A stretch of DNA of 64,000 bases from Desulfurivibrio sp044068515 (GCF_044068515.1 NZ_JBIPKI010000001.1:247276-311275), one strand, 5' to 3'; shown: positions 26,001 through 33,778, numbered from the stretch's first letter. Notes: generated from the sequence alone by a model not told the origin. Numbers and translations: made by a program.

Positions 26001-26045
26001 GACTTGCAACGCATGGCCCTGCGTCTGGCCCCGGCGAGCAGGTAA
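23007..26045 (+). CDS. large protein of unknown function with PHP-like HxH motif and C-terminal membrane domain
   Basis: 1,012 residues from ATG 23007 (47 more if ATG 22866 is used). I do not recognise the family. Residues 1-150 are charged and helical. Residues ~155-240 contain FDDHVHDANTKG (H163, H165) and, after GIRRLRVIYYNFLSPEVAEE, the strand GVNVRLGLELT (E222); this order resembles the HxH and Glu metal ligands at the start of PHP phosphoesterases, though later PHP motifs are not obvious. The middle has a leucine-rich SLEELLDRLERLHTRHRIT region. From ~residue 665 come four to five membrane helices (FALTQDWWLLAWFGALIWFG, VALYASMAVVNGLYLMGHNL, VALSLNFLIGFSLGLAG). The tail is alpha-helical and soluble. 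The start has a poor ribosome-binding site. Stands alone on its strand. Confidence 0.8.
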   Translation: MNRQSIKDWLFFDLKDHELLGIVNDVLHGEDAPNLKSLLTPYLHPHGIKEMAATRGLRIAYAVVKMFRSLERDTVEERLRTLQALREEIFSSSEGNLRKNTARVLLQIMKELVRAGDDERKLSLARDFREAATGRPRAIARQLDRFHLVKMPEEWNQIAFDDHVHDANTKGRKSATHLIMDAWIKGIRRLRVIYYNFLSPEVAEELLRAAEIMGVNVRLGLELTPRFRGRYIRLIWTPRGFTDTRDFLGFVRQPEVQQFMAAGRVASEYQQVYIFAILEAFNRAHRQAINQLFGIQMPTLAAGEFLKLVGSGQPSLHHLAKLIHDQLVPLFRERLEGLRECCACGDEQKRRAAEELATRMNSLDIETIIDDYLRPAKNPNIHNPFVPSPDDGAPPLLRLSLEELLDRLERLHTRHRITLSLSGLWAVDVLELLYRSRGRITRLEAFNFKDAAFGRCPDNPRILELQSALNSGNAVRLKRNVIDLVFSAEEHEELSEDQKRTLRAILSDLESLRKYYGNTTLKSRIGTDSTGGSARVPGMGLVVVDSLPGKCRRQMERLVADNLRIPIRIEVARRRTYRVPGQREGSEPRLSGPSKISELPFLQRVFRPFNDEWVVGRYQNVPPEESNIRTLGGFASEDAKLLRLDCPEQTKVKPWPAPRYLNTNIKNLLKILLGFMPAYATFALTQDWWLLAWFGALIWFGITGIRNIIQSVLGAGGLRRTPLLHWSDYVKWNRLADSLMYTGFSVPLLDLLVKTILMQKGFGVTVETNPVALYASMAVVNGLYLMGHNLFRGLPRQAAVGNLFRTVLSIPVALSLNFLIGFSLGLAGVPAAGAILQNWAAIISKLASDLVAGFIEGLADRAVNFRERMRDYTDKLRQLYDIFARLELQNPEAEVLSQLESPERFVCAMSMEEESVNLATIVNALDLMYFWMYQPRARHVLEGLLEEMSTEERRVFLLSQYVLQRERDISQLFLDGLVGKNFSQALAFYLHTWRDYLDDLQRMALRLAPASR

Positions 26046-26257
26046 CCGGCGCCGGTTTTGGTGGTTGTTGCCGGCGGTGATGGTGAACTGAGCGGAATCT
26101 GCTTATCCATCGCTGGGCCGGCAAGGGGGCAGGCCGCAGCCTGCCCGGAAGTCTGGCGCATTCGGATAGCCCAGTTGGTGCTTGATCCTTGGCCGGCCCT
26201 GAAGAATAGGTTGATCCTGGCCCGTAAATAATTATACGATACCCTGTAGTAACGGAA

Positions 26258-26274
26258 GCACATTTATAATGTGC
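26258..26274. repeat. 7-bp inverted repeat upstream of the DUF4190-like gene
   Basis: GCACATT, TAT, AATGTGC, located about 40 nt before the start of the 26312 gene. It could be an operator or a small mRNA hairpin. It lies in the 266-nt gap after the large unknown gene. Confidence 0.4.
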
Positions 26275-26311
26275 AGGAGGACTAAGATTTCTCAACCAGG
26301 GGAATGAAACG

Positions 26312-26599
26312 ATGGCACCTGAATCCGGCGCGAAACATCCGTTTGAGGCCCGAAAAGCAGGAGCAGGAGAACGCAACGTCTTGGCCGTTGCCTCTTTGAC
26401 GCTGGGTTTGTCCGGGTTGTTGGCCTTTGTCTTGATCCGGCCTTTAGCCTTTCTGCCGGCCATCGCCGGACTTGTCCTGGGCATTCTAGGCCTGAGGGTG
26501 CCGAGCCAGCGTTGGATGGCCATCGTTGGCATCGTTTTGTGCCTGTTGCTGCTGGTCGTGGAGTTTGGTCTCTTAGCGTTACTACTGAAGGGGGCTTGA
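26312..26599 (+). CDS. small DUF4190-like membrane protein
   Basis: 95 residues. A hydrophilic N-terminus to ~residue 22 is followed by the DUF4190 plan: LAVASLTLGLSGLLAFVLIR, then LPAIAGLVLGILGLR, a short polar turn (VPSQRWM), and AIVGIVLCLLLLVVEFGLLA. The GLVLGILGLR motif with a following IVGIVL helix is characteristic. Function of this family is unknown. ATG 26312 has a GGGGAATG stretch upstream. No operon partner. Confidence 0.72.
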   Translation: MAPESGAKHPFEARKAGAGERNVLAVASLTLGLSGLLAFVLIRPLAFLPAIAGLVLGILGLRVPSQRWMAIVGIVLCLLLLVVEFGLLALLLKGA

Positions 26600-26774
26600 T
26601 AAAGCTATCCTGCCGCCGAACGGCTTATCTGGCCCGATATGCTTCAGGGCGGCGGTCCCGTCCGCCAAGAGCCTCGCCGATTTTTAGACTGAAAACCCCG
26701 CCGATCGGGCGCTTGCCGGCACCATCAGCAGGACTCCGGTCGCTGGTCTTCCCGGAAGTTTCTCCCAGGCAGGC

Positions 26775-27815
26775 TTACAGGGCCTGGCGTGATCTTCCGG
26801 CCCGCATGCGATAAAGAACCCACTCAGCGTCCGCCGCCGAACGACACATGCCGTAACGGAACGGGGACTCCCGCCCCTCCAGCTCGAAGCGCAGATCCGT
26901 GAAGATCACGCACTGATCGCCATTATATTGGTCTATGGCCTGTAAGGCCGGATAGTTGGCGAACCAGCGGAAGAAGGCCAGGTCATCGTGGCTCCAGACT
27001 TCCCGGGCCAGAGGGGCAGCTTCATCGGGCCCGAACTGGTCGTAGCGGCGCCACGCCAATTGGTCAACGGGCAGGTAGCTTTCCCGGATCCGCCAGAGCG
27101 GGTGGGCATCCGGATTCATGATCAGCGGGGTTTGGCGGCGCAGATTAACCCGGGCCAGGTGATAGCGTTCTCCCCGATCGACCACCAGCAGCCAGTTGAG
27201 GGGCGACCAGGGCTGGGGATAGGCCTCAGCGACGTTTTCGGTGTAACCTTGCTCCCGGGCCCAACTGTCCGCCAGTTCAACCGCGTTGCGGTACTGGGTG
27301 TACTGAAACAGCACCAAGGCCGTCACCGCGACCAGGCCCAGGGCGGCGCCGGTGCGCGGCCGCCAGTAAAGGCTGGCCAGCAGACCGAGAGCCAGCAGGC
27401 CGGAGAGCCAGAGGTCGATAATAAAGGTTGTATTCCAGCCGGGCGCCCAGTTGCTCAGGGGCGCGAAGATCTGGGTTCCGTAGCTGGTGATTAGATCACC
27501 GAGAATATGGGCCAGGATGGCGAGCAGGATCACCCCGTAGTAGGCGCGCCAGGGGTAACGGCGGCCGAGAACGAACGCGCAGGCCACGGCCAGTAGCCAG
27601 GCCCAGACAGGCATGAACAGCAGGGAGTTGGCCACCCCCCGGTGATTTTCCAGATAGGCGACATGATCGAAGAGGGCCACCACAAAGTCGATATCCGAGA
27701 TGGTGCCGGCCAGAACGCCGATCCAGGTCCGCTCACGCAGGGACAACTGATCGGGGCGCGGCTGGCGCGGAGCCGTGGCCCGGGCCACCAGGGCGCCACT
27801 CAAGGCGTGGGTCAA
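26775..27815 (-). CDS. YdjM-type membrane-bound putative metal-dependent hydrolase
   Basis: 346 residues. The N-terminal half is the DUF457/YdjM-like membrane domain: MTHALSGALVARAT, GVLAGTISDIDFVVALFDHV, HRGVANSLLFMPVWAW, and LAHILGDLITSYGTQIFAP. The His/Asp residues in THALSG, DIDF, HRG and HxxxD are the presumed metal site. Four to five helices follow to ~residue 170. The C-terminal ~170 residues are a soluble domain (WLLVVDRGERYHLARVNLRR onward) of the kind found in longer family members. Minus strand, alone. Activity of the family is not established. Confidence 0.82.
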   Translation of the reverse strand: MTHALSGALVARATAPRQPRPDQLSLRERTWIGVLAGTISDIDFVVALFDHVAYLENHRGVANSLLFMPVWAWLLAVACAFVLGRRYPWRAYYGVILLAILAHILGDLITSYGTQIFAPLSNWAPGWNTTFIIDLWLSGLLALGLLASLYWRPRTGAALGLVAVTALVLFQYTQYRNAVELADSWAREQGYTENVAEAYPQPWSPLNWLLVVDRGERYHLARVNLRRQTPLIMNPDAHPLWRIRESYLPVDQLAWRRYDQFGPDEAAPLAREVWSHDDLAFFRWFANYPALQAIDQYNGDQCVIFTDLRFELEGRESPFRYGMCRSAADAEWVLYRMRAGRSRQAL

Positions 27816-28032
27816 CGTATCCAGTTGTTTCTCCTGTTTTCCTGTAGCGTTTCAGCTCGTATAACCCGTTCGGGAGTGAGCGGCGAGGGTTGACCGGTCC
27901 GCCTGGACGGAGGATCGGTTTCCGCCGCGGGCAGCCTTCCGGCGGGGCCGCCTATCACAGCGTCAGTTTAACCAAATAATTTTAATCAGGAAATCTTTTC
28001 CTCGGTTGCGCTTTTGGAGAGGTATGCCGGTC

Positions 28033-28059
28033 GGCAGTTGCCGGATTTCGGCAACTGCC
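28033..28059. repeat. perfect 11-bp inverted repeat
   Basis: GGCAGTTGCCG (28033-28043), loop GATTT, CGGCAACTGCC (28049-28059). No T-run follows. It lies in the 410-nt gap between the divergent YdjM-like and PrcB-like genes, so it is more likely regulatory or a leader structure than a terminator of either. Confidence 0.5.
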
Positions 28060-28169
28060 CGATTGCATTCCGGGCGGCCTTTAATTATAAGGGGAAAACG
28101 ATAATCCGGCCGCCAAGCCCACGCGCTGGCAACTTTTGGCGCCTATAACAGCTTGCCGGGGGTGCCGGG

Positions 28170-28200
28170 GCGGTTTATTGGCTCCGGAGCCAATAACCGC
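28170..28200. promoter_or_regulatory. 22-bp perfect palindrome with GCGG/CCGC flanks
   Basis: TTATTGGCTCC and GGAGCCAATAA (28175-28196) form a perfect palindrome, extended by GCGG and CCGC outside one unpaired T. It ends 25 nt before the start codon of the PrcB-like lipoprotein. It could be an operator or a leader hairpin whose right edge approaches the ribosome-binding site AGGAGGA. Confidence 0.55.
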
Positions 28201-28225
28201 GATAACAACAAGGAGGAACGATTAC

Positions 28226-28714
28226 ATGAAGCGTTTGGCTCTTCTGGCTGGAGTTCTACTGTTTGCCTTGCTCCTGGCGGGCTGTCAATCCGATGATGAC
28301 GACGATAATGGCAACGGCGGAACCCTGGTGGCCTTTTCGGTCCTGCAGACCGGGCAAACCAGCGGGATCGGGATGGAGCGATTGACGGTAATCAGGAACC
28401 AGGAAGCCTACGACGCTTTATGGCGGGAGCATGAAACCGCTTTTGTAATTCCCCCCGCCCAGCCGGCGGTGGATTTTGCCCAAAGAAAAGTGGTGGCGGC
28501 CTTCCTGGGCCAGCGGACCACCGATCGCCACCGGATCGAAATTGTCGAAATCCGCGAGCGGACGGCCAATTTCATGGTCAAGGTGCGAGCAACCCTGCCG
28601 GATGATGAGTGCACCGTAATCGACGAACTGGTCGAGCCATACCAATTGGTGACCATCCCCCGGTCGGACAAGGTGGTGGGCTTTACCACCGAAATCGTCA
28701 GGGGCTGCCCCTGA
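28226..28714 (+). CDS. lipoprotein with PrcB C-terminal-like domain
   Basis: 162 residues. Lipoprotein signal LFALLLAGCQSDDDDDNGNG with lipobox Cys at about residue 20 and an Asp-rich linker. The remainder matches the PrcB_C domain: VLQTGQTSGIGMERLTVIRN, AYDALWREH, VDFAQRKVVAAFLGQR, IVEIRERTANFMVKV, and YQLVTIPRSDKVVGF. In Treponema, PrcB partners the PrtP protease, but isolated PrcB_C lipoproteins are common and of unknown role. ATG 28226 follows AAGGAGGAA. Palindromes lie just upstream. Confidence 0.82.
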   Translation: MKRLALLAGVLLFALLLAGCQSDDDDDNGNGGTLVAFSVLQTGQTSGIGMERLTVIRNQEAYDALWREHETAFVIPPAQPAVDFAQRKVVAAFLGQRTTDRHRIEIVEIRERTANFMVKVRATLPDDECTVIDELVEPYQLVTIPRSDKVVGFTTEIVRGCP

Positions 28715-28772
28715 GGCGAAGTTTTGATCCCGCCCCGCATTTTGGCAATGACCGGCCAACGGAAGCAAGGTC

Positions 28773-30101
28773 TTATTCTTTTGCCTCCGGCCCGACAATG
28801 ACTACGACGTGTGCCGCAGGATCGATCCTGGCGCGGAAAGCCTGTTGCACGGCCTCGGGGTCGAGAGCGGCTATTTTTGCCGGATAGTGAGCGAAATAAT
28901 CGGCCGGCAGACCCATGACCGCCAGGTCGCCAATATTTTCGGCGATCTTGGCGTTGCTGTCCAGGCGCAGCGGGAATCCGCCGATGATGTTGGCCTGGTG
29001 GTCCGCCAGCTCGGCTTCCGTCGGGCCGGCCTGGATAAACTGGATCAGGTCGGCCTGCATCAACGTCACGGCATGGTCGACCTGATCATGGCGGGTCTGG
29101 ATTCCCATGACCAGGAGCCCCCCGCTCCGCAACGGGACCAGGCGACTGGAAACGCTGTAGGCCAGGCCGCGTTGTTCGCGCAGGTTGGTCATGAGCCGGG
29201 AGGCAAAACCGCTGCCGCCCAAAATATGGTTGCCGACAAACAGGGGGTAATAATCGGGATCCCGCCGCTCGACACCGTTATAGGCCATCTGCACCGTGGC
29301 TTGCTCGGACGGGAACGGCACCCGGACCACCCTGGAACCCTCAAGAGGCGGCGGCGGCGGCAGGGGAGCCATCCGCTCTCCGGCGGGTAGCCCCCCCACC
29401 AGTTTGCCGGCCAGATCTTCGGCCTCCGCGCGCTTCAGATCCCCCACCAGTACCACCCAGGCATTGGCCGCCGTGTAATGGCGGCGGTGGAAATCCTGTA
29501 CCGCGGTCCGGGTCAGGGCGTTGACCGAGGCGGTGGTTCCGGTGCCGGGCCGGCCGTAAGGATGGTCGCCGAAAGCCGCCGCCCGCAGAGCATCGGCGGC
29601 CAGGGCGGAGGGAGATTGCTCCTTGGCCCGGATGCTCAGCAACTGACGCTGTTTTTGGCGCTCAAAGGCCGCGGGAGCAAAATCGGGGTTCTGGATTACC
29701 TTGGCGACCAAGGAGGCGGCCGGGCCCAGGCGCTCCGGATCACTCAGGCTGCGCAGCCGCACCGTCGTCGCTTCCAGGGTCGCCCCGGCGGCAAACTCGG
29801 CCCCAGTGCCTTCCAGTACGCTGGCGATTACCTGGCCGCCGAGTTCTCCGGCCCCTTCGAAGAGCAGGGCGGCGGTCAAATGGGCCACTCCCGCTTGCTC
29901 TCCGTCCCGGGCGCTGCCGGCATCGAAAATCACCCGGGCATCCACCATCGGCAGATTGGCGGTGGGGTAAAACAGGACCCGGGCGCCGTTGTCGGCTTGC
30001 CAGCTTTGCAGCTCCAGCGCCGCGGCGGCCGGAGCCAGAGCGGCGCAACCAAAAAGCAGGACCAGGGCCGGCCATAGCTGGTGTTTCAGCAACCGACTCA
30101 T
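28773..30101 (-). CDS. M16-family peptidase homologue lacking the zinc motif
   Basis: 442 residues from ATG 30101 with a signal peptide (LWPALVLLFGCAALAPAAAA). The M16 fold is recognisable: VLFYPTANLPMVDARVIFDA, GVAHLTAALLFEG, FGDHPYGRPGTGT, and the R/Y pair region ILGGSGFASRLMTNLREQRG. Where active M16 enzymes have HxxEH the sequence reads HLTAA, so zinc ligands are missing and this is the non-catalytic partner. It starts just after the stop of the active M16 gene (a GTG at 30113 would overlap it). The two likely form a periplasmic heterodimer, as in other bacterial M16 pairs. Confidence 0.9.
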   Translation of the reverse strand: MSRLLKHQLWPALVLLFGCAALAPAAAALELQSWQADNGARVLFYPTANLPMVDARVIFDAGSARDGEQAGVAHLTAALLFEGAGELGGQVIASVLEGTGAEFAAGATLEATTVRLRSLSDPERLGPAASLVAKVIQNPDFAPAAFERQKQRQLLSIRAKEQSPSALAADALRAAAFGDHPYGRPGTGTTASVNALTRTAVQDFHRRHYTAANAWVVLVGDLKRAEAEDLAGKLVGGLPAGERMAPLPPPPPLEGSRVVRVPFPSEQATVQMAYNGVERRDPDYYPLFVGNHILGGSGFASRLMTNLREQRGLAYSVSSRLVPLRSGGLLVMGIQTRHDQVDHAVTLMQADLIQFIQAGPTEAELADHQANIIGGFPLRLDSNAKIAENIGDLAVMGLPADYFAHYPAKIAALDPEAVQQAFRARIDPAAHVVVIVGPEAKE

Positions 30102-30102
30102 T

Positions 30103-31518
30103 TTAGTGAACACGGTCGGTACCTCCGTTATCGTATGGGGCGGCGGCCGGGGGGCTGCCCGGCGCCAGCGGCAACGGTTTTAGTTCGGCAATGGTCAGGG
30201 CCTGCTCGGTCAGATACTTGCGGGCAACTTTTTGGACCTGCTCAGGAGTCACCGCCTCGATCCGGGGGACGTACTCGGCCAGCCGGCGATGATCGAGGCC
30301 GATGGCTTCATAGATGCCGATCCGCATCCCCTGATAGAACATGGAGTCGCGCTCATAGACATCACGGGCGACCACCTGGGTTTTGACCCGTTCCAGTTCG
30401 GCGGCGGGAATCGGTTCCCGGCGGACCCGCTCGATCTGTTCCCGCAGCAAGGCCTCCACTTCGGCGGTATCGCCATCCTGGTTGGGCACCCCGGTCAGGA
30501 CAAAGAGGGTCGGCAGCCTGGCCGTCAGGCTGTAGCTGGTCCGGGCCTGGGCCAGTTTGCCGGCCCGTTCCAGTTCGTTGCTGAAGCGGGAACTCTCGCC
30601 GCCGGCGAGTACCCCGGCCAGCACGGTCAGGGCATAGGGCTCCCAGTCCTCATCGGCCCCCGGCAGCGAGGGCACCTTGTAGCCCATGGCCAGCAGAGGC
30701 AGCCGGGCGGGAAGTTCGAGTTCTACCCGGCGGAGGCCCTGTTGTTCCAATTCGATCCGGGGCTTGGCCGCCGGCAGTTCCCGGGCCGCGATGGGGCCGT
30801 AATATTTCTCCGCCAGGGCCATAACCTGCTCGGGTTCAACCGCTCCCACCACCACCAGGACGGCATTGTTGGGGGCGTAATAATCATGCCGCCACTGCTC
30901 CAGATCGGCCAGGGTATAGGCATCGATATCGGTTTTCCAGCCGATCACCGGGTGGTGATAGCCGCTGTTGACGAAGGCGGTGGCGTAAAGCAGTTCGTAA
31001 AGCCGGGCATTGGGGTTATCCCGGCTGCGCATGCGCCACTCTTCCTTGACCACCTCCACTTCCCGGCGAAACTCCTGCTCGTCGAGGACCAGGTTCGCCA
31101 GCCGATCCGCCTCCCAGCGCATGACGGTTTCGAGATGATCCGCCGCCAGCGTCTGAAAATAGGCGGTATAATCGCGACTGGTAAAGGCGTTCTGCTGGCC
31201 GCCCAGGCGGGCGACCAGGGTGGAAAATTCGCCGGGGGCCAGGTTCTCGGTTCCCTTGAACATCATGTGTTCAAGCATATGGGCGATGCCGGTAACCCCG
31301 GAAGTCTCATGGGCCGAGCCTACCTTGTACCAGATCTGCGACGTGACCACCGGGGCCCGTTGATCCAGCCGCACCAGCACCTTGAGGCCGTTGGCCAGTA
31401 TCTTCTCATGTACTGCCGGTTCGCTTCCCCCGGCCACGGGACTGCCCAGCGACAACCCCGCCGCAATCAGCAGCGCCAGCAGTATGACCGTTGTCTGCAA
31501 CAGCTTCATTCTCGGCAA
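30103..31518 (-). CDS. M16-family zinc peptidase, catalytic subunit
   Basis: 471 residues. Signal peptide (MKLLQTTVILLALLIAAGLS). Zinc motif HxxEH intact in GIAHMLEHMMFKGTENL, with the downstream Glu in ANLVLDEQEFRREVEVVKEE. C-terminal half conserved with YALTVLAGVLAGGESSRFSN. Predicted periplasmic peptidase. First gene of a two-gene operon with the inactive homologue. Homologues with this signal peptide are often PqqL/YmxG-like; substrate unknown. Confidence 0.93.
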   Translation of the reverse strand: MPRMKLLQTTVILLALLIAAGLSLGSPVAGGSEPAVHEKILANGLKVLVRLDQRAPVVTSQIWYKVGSAHETSGVTGIAHMLEHMMFKGTENLAPGEFSTLVARLGGQQNAFTSRDYTAYFQTLAADHLETVMRWEADRLANLVLDEQEFRREVEVVKEEWRMRSRDNPNARLYELLYATAFVNSGYHHPVIGWKTDIDAYTLADLEQWRHDYYAPNNAVLVVVGAVEPEQVMALAEKYYGPIAARELPAAKPRIELEQQGLRRVELELPARLPLLAMGYKVPSLPGADEDWEPYALTVLAGVLAGGESSRFSNELERAGKLAQARTSYSLTARLPTLFVLTGVPNQDGDTAEVEALLREQIERVRREPIPAAELERVKTQVVARDVYERDSMFYQGMRIGIYEAIGLDHRRLAEYVPRIEAVTPEQVQKVARKYLTEQALTIAELKPLPLAPGSPPAAAPYDNGGTDRVH

Positions 31519-31767
31519 CCTCCACTTGCAAGTTCAGCCGCCCCGTTTGAATCGATGTCCGTCGGCGGGCCTGTCCCCAAAAGACACTTCCGCGGCAGAG
31601 ATGTTCCCCTTCCTGCTGCTAACCTTGCTTTTTCGTCAGCTATCTGGGGAAGCCAACGATATTATGGTCGGGGAGGCGGATATTTGCAGAAATATGAGCA
31701 GAGCGGGCGACGCCCCGAGAGCCGGGTCGCGGATCGCCGCATAAATTTGCGGAGGACCGATTCAGGG

Positions 31768-31797
31768 TTGACAAAAGCTGCGTTTTGCAGCACCATA
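31768..31797 (+). promoter_or_regulatory. promoter of the arsR operon
   Basis: Consensus TTGACA at 31768-31773. The -10 is less clear (ACCATA at 31792-31797 with an 18-nt spacer) and falls within the palindromic operator. The spacer contains a small GCTGC/GCAGC hairpin. Confidence 0.55.
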
Positions 31798-31817
31798 TCG
31801 CCATATGGCGATATGGT
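31792..31817. promoter_or_regulatory. ArsR operator, perfect 26-bp palindrome
   Basis: ACCATATCGCCAT followed directly by ATGGCGATATGGT. It overlaps the presumed -10 region and ends 16 nt before the arsR start codon. Position and symmetry fit a homodimeric winged-helix repressor; binding is inferred. Confidence 0.8.
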
Positions 31818-31833
31818 AATCCAAAGGGACCAA

Positions 31834-32211
31834 ATGGAAACAAAAAAATTTACCCGAGTGATGAAAGCCCTGTCCGATCCCAACCGGGTAACCATCCTCA
31901 AGATCCTGGCCCGGCGCCACCTCTGTGTTTGCGAGCTTACGGCTTTGCTGGGCCTGGCCCAATCCACGGTTTCCAAGCACTTGCGGATCCTGGAGGAAGC
32001 CGGCCTGGTCGCTTACGAAAAAGATGGACCCTGGATCAACTATTACCTGGCCGATGGCAGCGACTCTCTCTATGCCGCGACCCTGTTGGGGCAGCTGGAA
32101 ACCTGGCTGGAAGAAGACCCCCGGATCAGGAAAATTCTGACCGGGCTGGCCCAAGTGGATCGTCGCCGCCTGTGTTCCGGCCTTGCTCCTCCTCCCAGGA
32201 CAAGAGGCTGA
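31834..32211 (+). CDS. ArsR-family metalloregulator
   Basis: 125 residues. Winged HTH: RVMKALSDPNRVTILKILAR, CELTALLGLAQSTVSKHLRI, LVAYEKDGPWINYYL. The metal-sensing ARRHLCVCELT has the ELCVCDL-type Cys pair of As/Sb sensors. A short extension ends in RRRLCSGLAPPPR, providing a further Cys. ATG 31834 follows AAGGGACC; ATG 31813 lies inside the operator. Overlapping context with the permease (3-nt gap) and thioredoxin shows an arsenic-type detoxification operon, autoregulated through the palindrome. Confidence 0.92.
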   Translation: METKKFTRVMKALSDPNRVTILKILARRHLCVCELTALLGLAQSTVSKHLRILEEAGLVAYEKDGPWINYYLADGSDSLYAATLLGQLETWLEEDPRIRKILTGLAQVDRRRLCSGLAPPPRTRG

Positions 32212-32214
32212 CAC

Positions 32215-33510
32215 ATGGACTGGCAACGCGAATGGAAGCCCTTGGCGGCTATCGTCGCCGTTTTTCTGGCTGTCTATTACCTGCCGTTAGGGGCCGAGCG
32301 CTTTGACAACGCGATCTTTGAAGCCCTTGAACTGGTGCGCTGGTATGCCCGAGAGCACGTGCTGCTCTGCCTGATTCCGGCCTTTTTCATTGCCGGGGCC
32401 ATCGCGGTTTTTATCAGCCAGGCATCGGTGCTGAAATATCTCGGCGCCCGGGCCAACAAGGTGCTCGCCTACGGGGTGGCCTCGGTATCGGGTACGGTGC
32501 TGGCCGTCTGTTCCTGCACGGTGCTGCCGCTCTTTGCCGGCATCTACCGGATGGGAGCGGGCCTGGGGCCGGCCACCGCCTTCCTCTATGCCGGCCCGGC
32601 CATCAATGTACTGGCCATTGTCCTGACCGCCCGGGTGCTGGGACCGGAAATGGGTTTGGCCCGGGCGGTGGCGGCCATTCTTTTCAGCATTGTCATCGGC
32701 CTCTGCATGCACTGGATTTTCCGCAGGGAAGAACAGGCAAAACTCCAGGACCAGATTCCCCAGCCCGAACAGCAGACCACCAGGCCCCTGTGGCAGAACG
32801 CCCTTTTCTTCGCCGCCCTGATCGGAATCCTGGTCTTTGCCAACTGGGGCGATGGAGGTGGCAGCGGTTTCTGGGCCCTGCTGGGGGTCCAAAAGTGGTT
32901 ACTCACCGGCCTGTTTGCCATGCTGTTGGTGATTATGCTGATGTTCTGGTTTGGCCTGCCCAAGTGGCAGGTGGTCCTGGCGGGAGCGCCGGCGGTGGTG
33001 CTGGCCCTGGTTTTTTCCGGTCATCCCACCCTGGCCTTTGTCGCCGGTTTTGTCGGGCTGAGCCTTTTGCTCAGTCGCCGCGAGGATGAAAACGGGGAGT
33101 GGTTCAAGGAGTCCTGGGACTTTGCCAAGCAGATTCTGCCCCTGCTGCTGATCGGGGTCTTTGTTGCCGGCCTGCTCCTGGGCCGGCCGGGCCAGGAGGG
33201 CCTGATCCCCGCAGCCTGGGTGAGCGGAGCCGTAGGGGATAATTCCTTGGGGGCTAATTTCTTCGCCTCCTTTGTCGGCGCCTTCATGTATTTCGCCACC
33301 CTCACGGAGGTTCCCATCCTCCAGGGGCTGATCGGCAACGGCATGCACAAGGGGCCGGCCCTGGCCCTGCTGCTGGCCGGTCCGGCCTTGAGCCTGCCCA
33401 ACATACTGGTCATCCGCAGCCTGATGGGCACCCAGAAAACGGTGGTCTTCGTCACTCTGGTGATTGTCATGGCCACCATCAGCGGTCTGCTTTACGGGAC
33501 CTTTTTCTGA
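32215..33510 (+). CDS. ArsP/UPF0718-type permease
   Basis: 431 residues, about ten membrane helices in two halves joined by a hydrophilic loop (RREEQAKLQDQIPQPEQQ). The first half carries the family motif SVSGTVLAVCSCTVLPLFAG with its Cys pair, then YRMGAGLGPATAFLYAGPAI; the second half has GAFMYFATLTEVPILQGLIG and GPALSLPNILVIRSLMG. In ArsP, conserved cysteines handle trivalent organoarsenicals; here the Cys-Ser-Cys pair could do the same, but other metalloids or thiol substrates are possible. Starts 4 nt after the arsR stop. Confidence 0.88.
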   Translation: MDWQREWKPLAAIVAVFLAVYYLPLGAERFDNAIFEALELVRWYAREHVLLCLIPAFFIAGAIAVFISQASVLKYLGARANKVLAYGVASVSGTVLAVCSCTVLPLFAGIYRMGAGLGPATAFLYAGPAINVLAIVLTARVLGPEMGLARAVAAILFSIVIGLCMHWIFRREEQAKLQDQIPQPEQQTTRPLWQNALFFAALIGILVFANWGDGGGSGFWALLGVQKWLLTGLFAMLLVIMLMFWFGLPKWQVVLAGAPAVVLALVFSGHPTLAFVAGFVGLSLLLSRREDENGEWFKESWDFAKQILPLLLIGVFVAGLLLGRPGQEGLIPAAWVSGAVGDNSLGANFFASFVGAFMYFATLTEVPILQGLIGNGMHKGPALALLLAGPALSLPNILVIRSLMGTQKTVVFVTLVIVMATISGLLYGTFF

Positions 33511-33544
33511 AATAAAAACAAATTTAACCTGGAGGAGCCAAATT

Positions 33545-33778
33545 ATGGAAATCAAGGTTTGCGGCCCCGGCTGCCCTAAATGTCATGAGACCGAGAGAAT
33601 CGTCAAGGAAGCCCTGGCGGAGGCCGGGGTCAGCGCCGAAGTAGAAAAAATCAGTGATTTCAATGAAATTGCCAAGCTTGGCGTGTTCACCACTCCGGCG
33701 GTGGTAATCGACGGCCAGATTAAATGTTCCGGCAAGACCCCCAGCAAAAAGGAAGTCCTGGCCTGGCTTGGTGGATGA
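33545..33778 (+). CDS. small thioredoxin-fold protein (CPKC), third gene of ars-type operon
   Basis: 77 residues, the minimal glutaredoxin/thioredoxin fold of the redox-active disulfide protein 2 group. The N-terminus MEIKVCGPGCPKCHETERIV has CPKC plus an extra Cys at residue 6, and the cis-Pro motif FTTPAVVIDG is present. Such small thioredoxins follow ArsR/permease genes in many anaerobes and presumably reduce or hand over the thiol-bound metalloid. ATG 33545 has GGAGGA upstream; the longer frame overlaps the permease end. Confidence 0.92.
   Translation: MEIKVCGPGCPKCHETERIVKEALAEAGVSAEVEKISDFNEIAKLGVFTTPAVVIDGQIKCSGKTPSKKEVLAWLGG

Noticed and set aside
30232..31833. Upstream extension of the ArsR frame (over 500 codons)
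   Set aside because: Antisense to the M16 peptidase genes and contains the operator; the true arsR starts at 31834 with its own Shine-Dalgarno.
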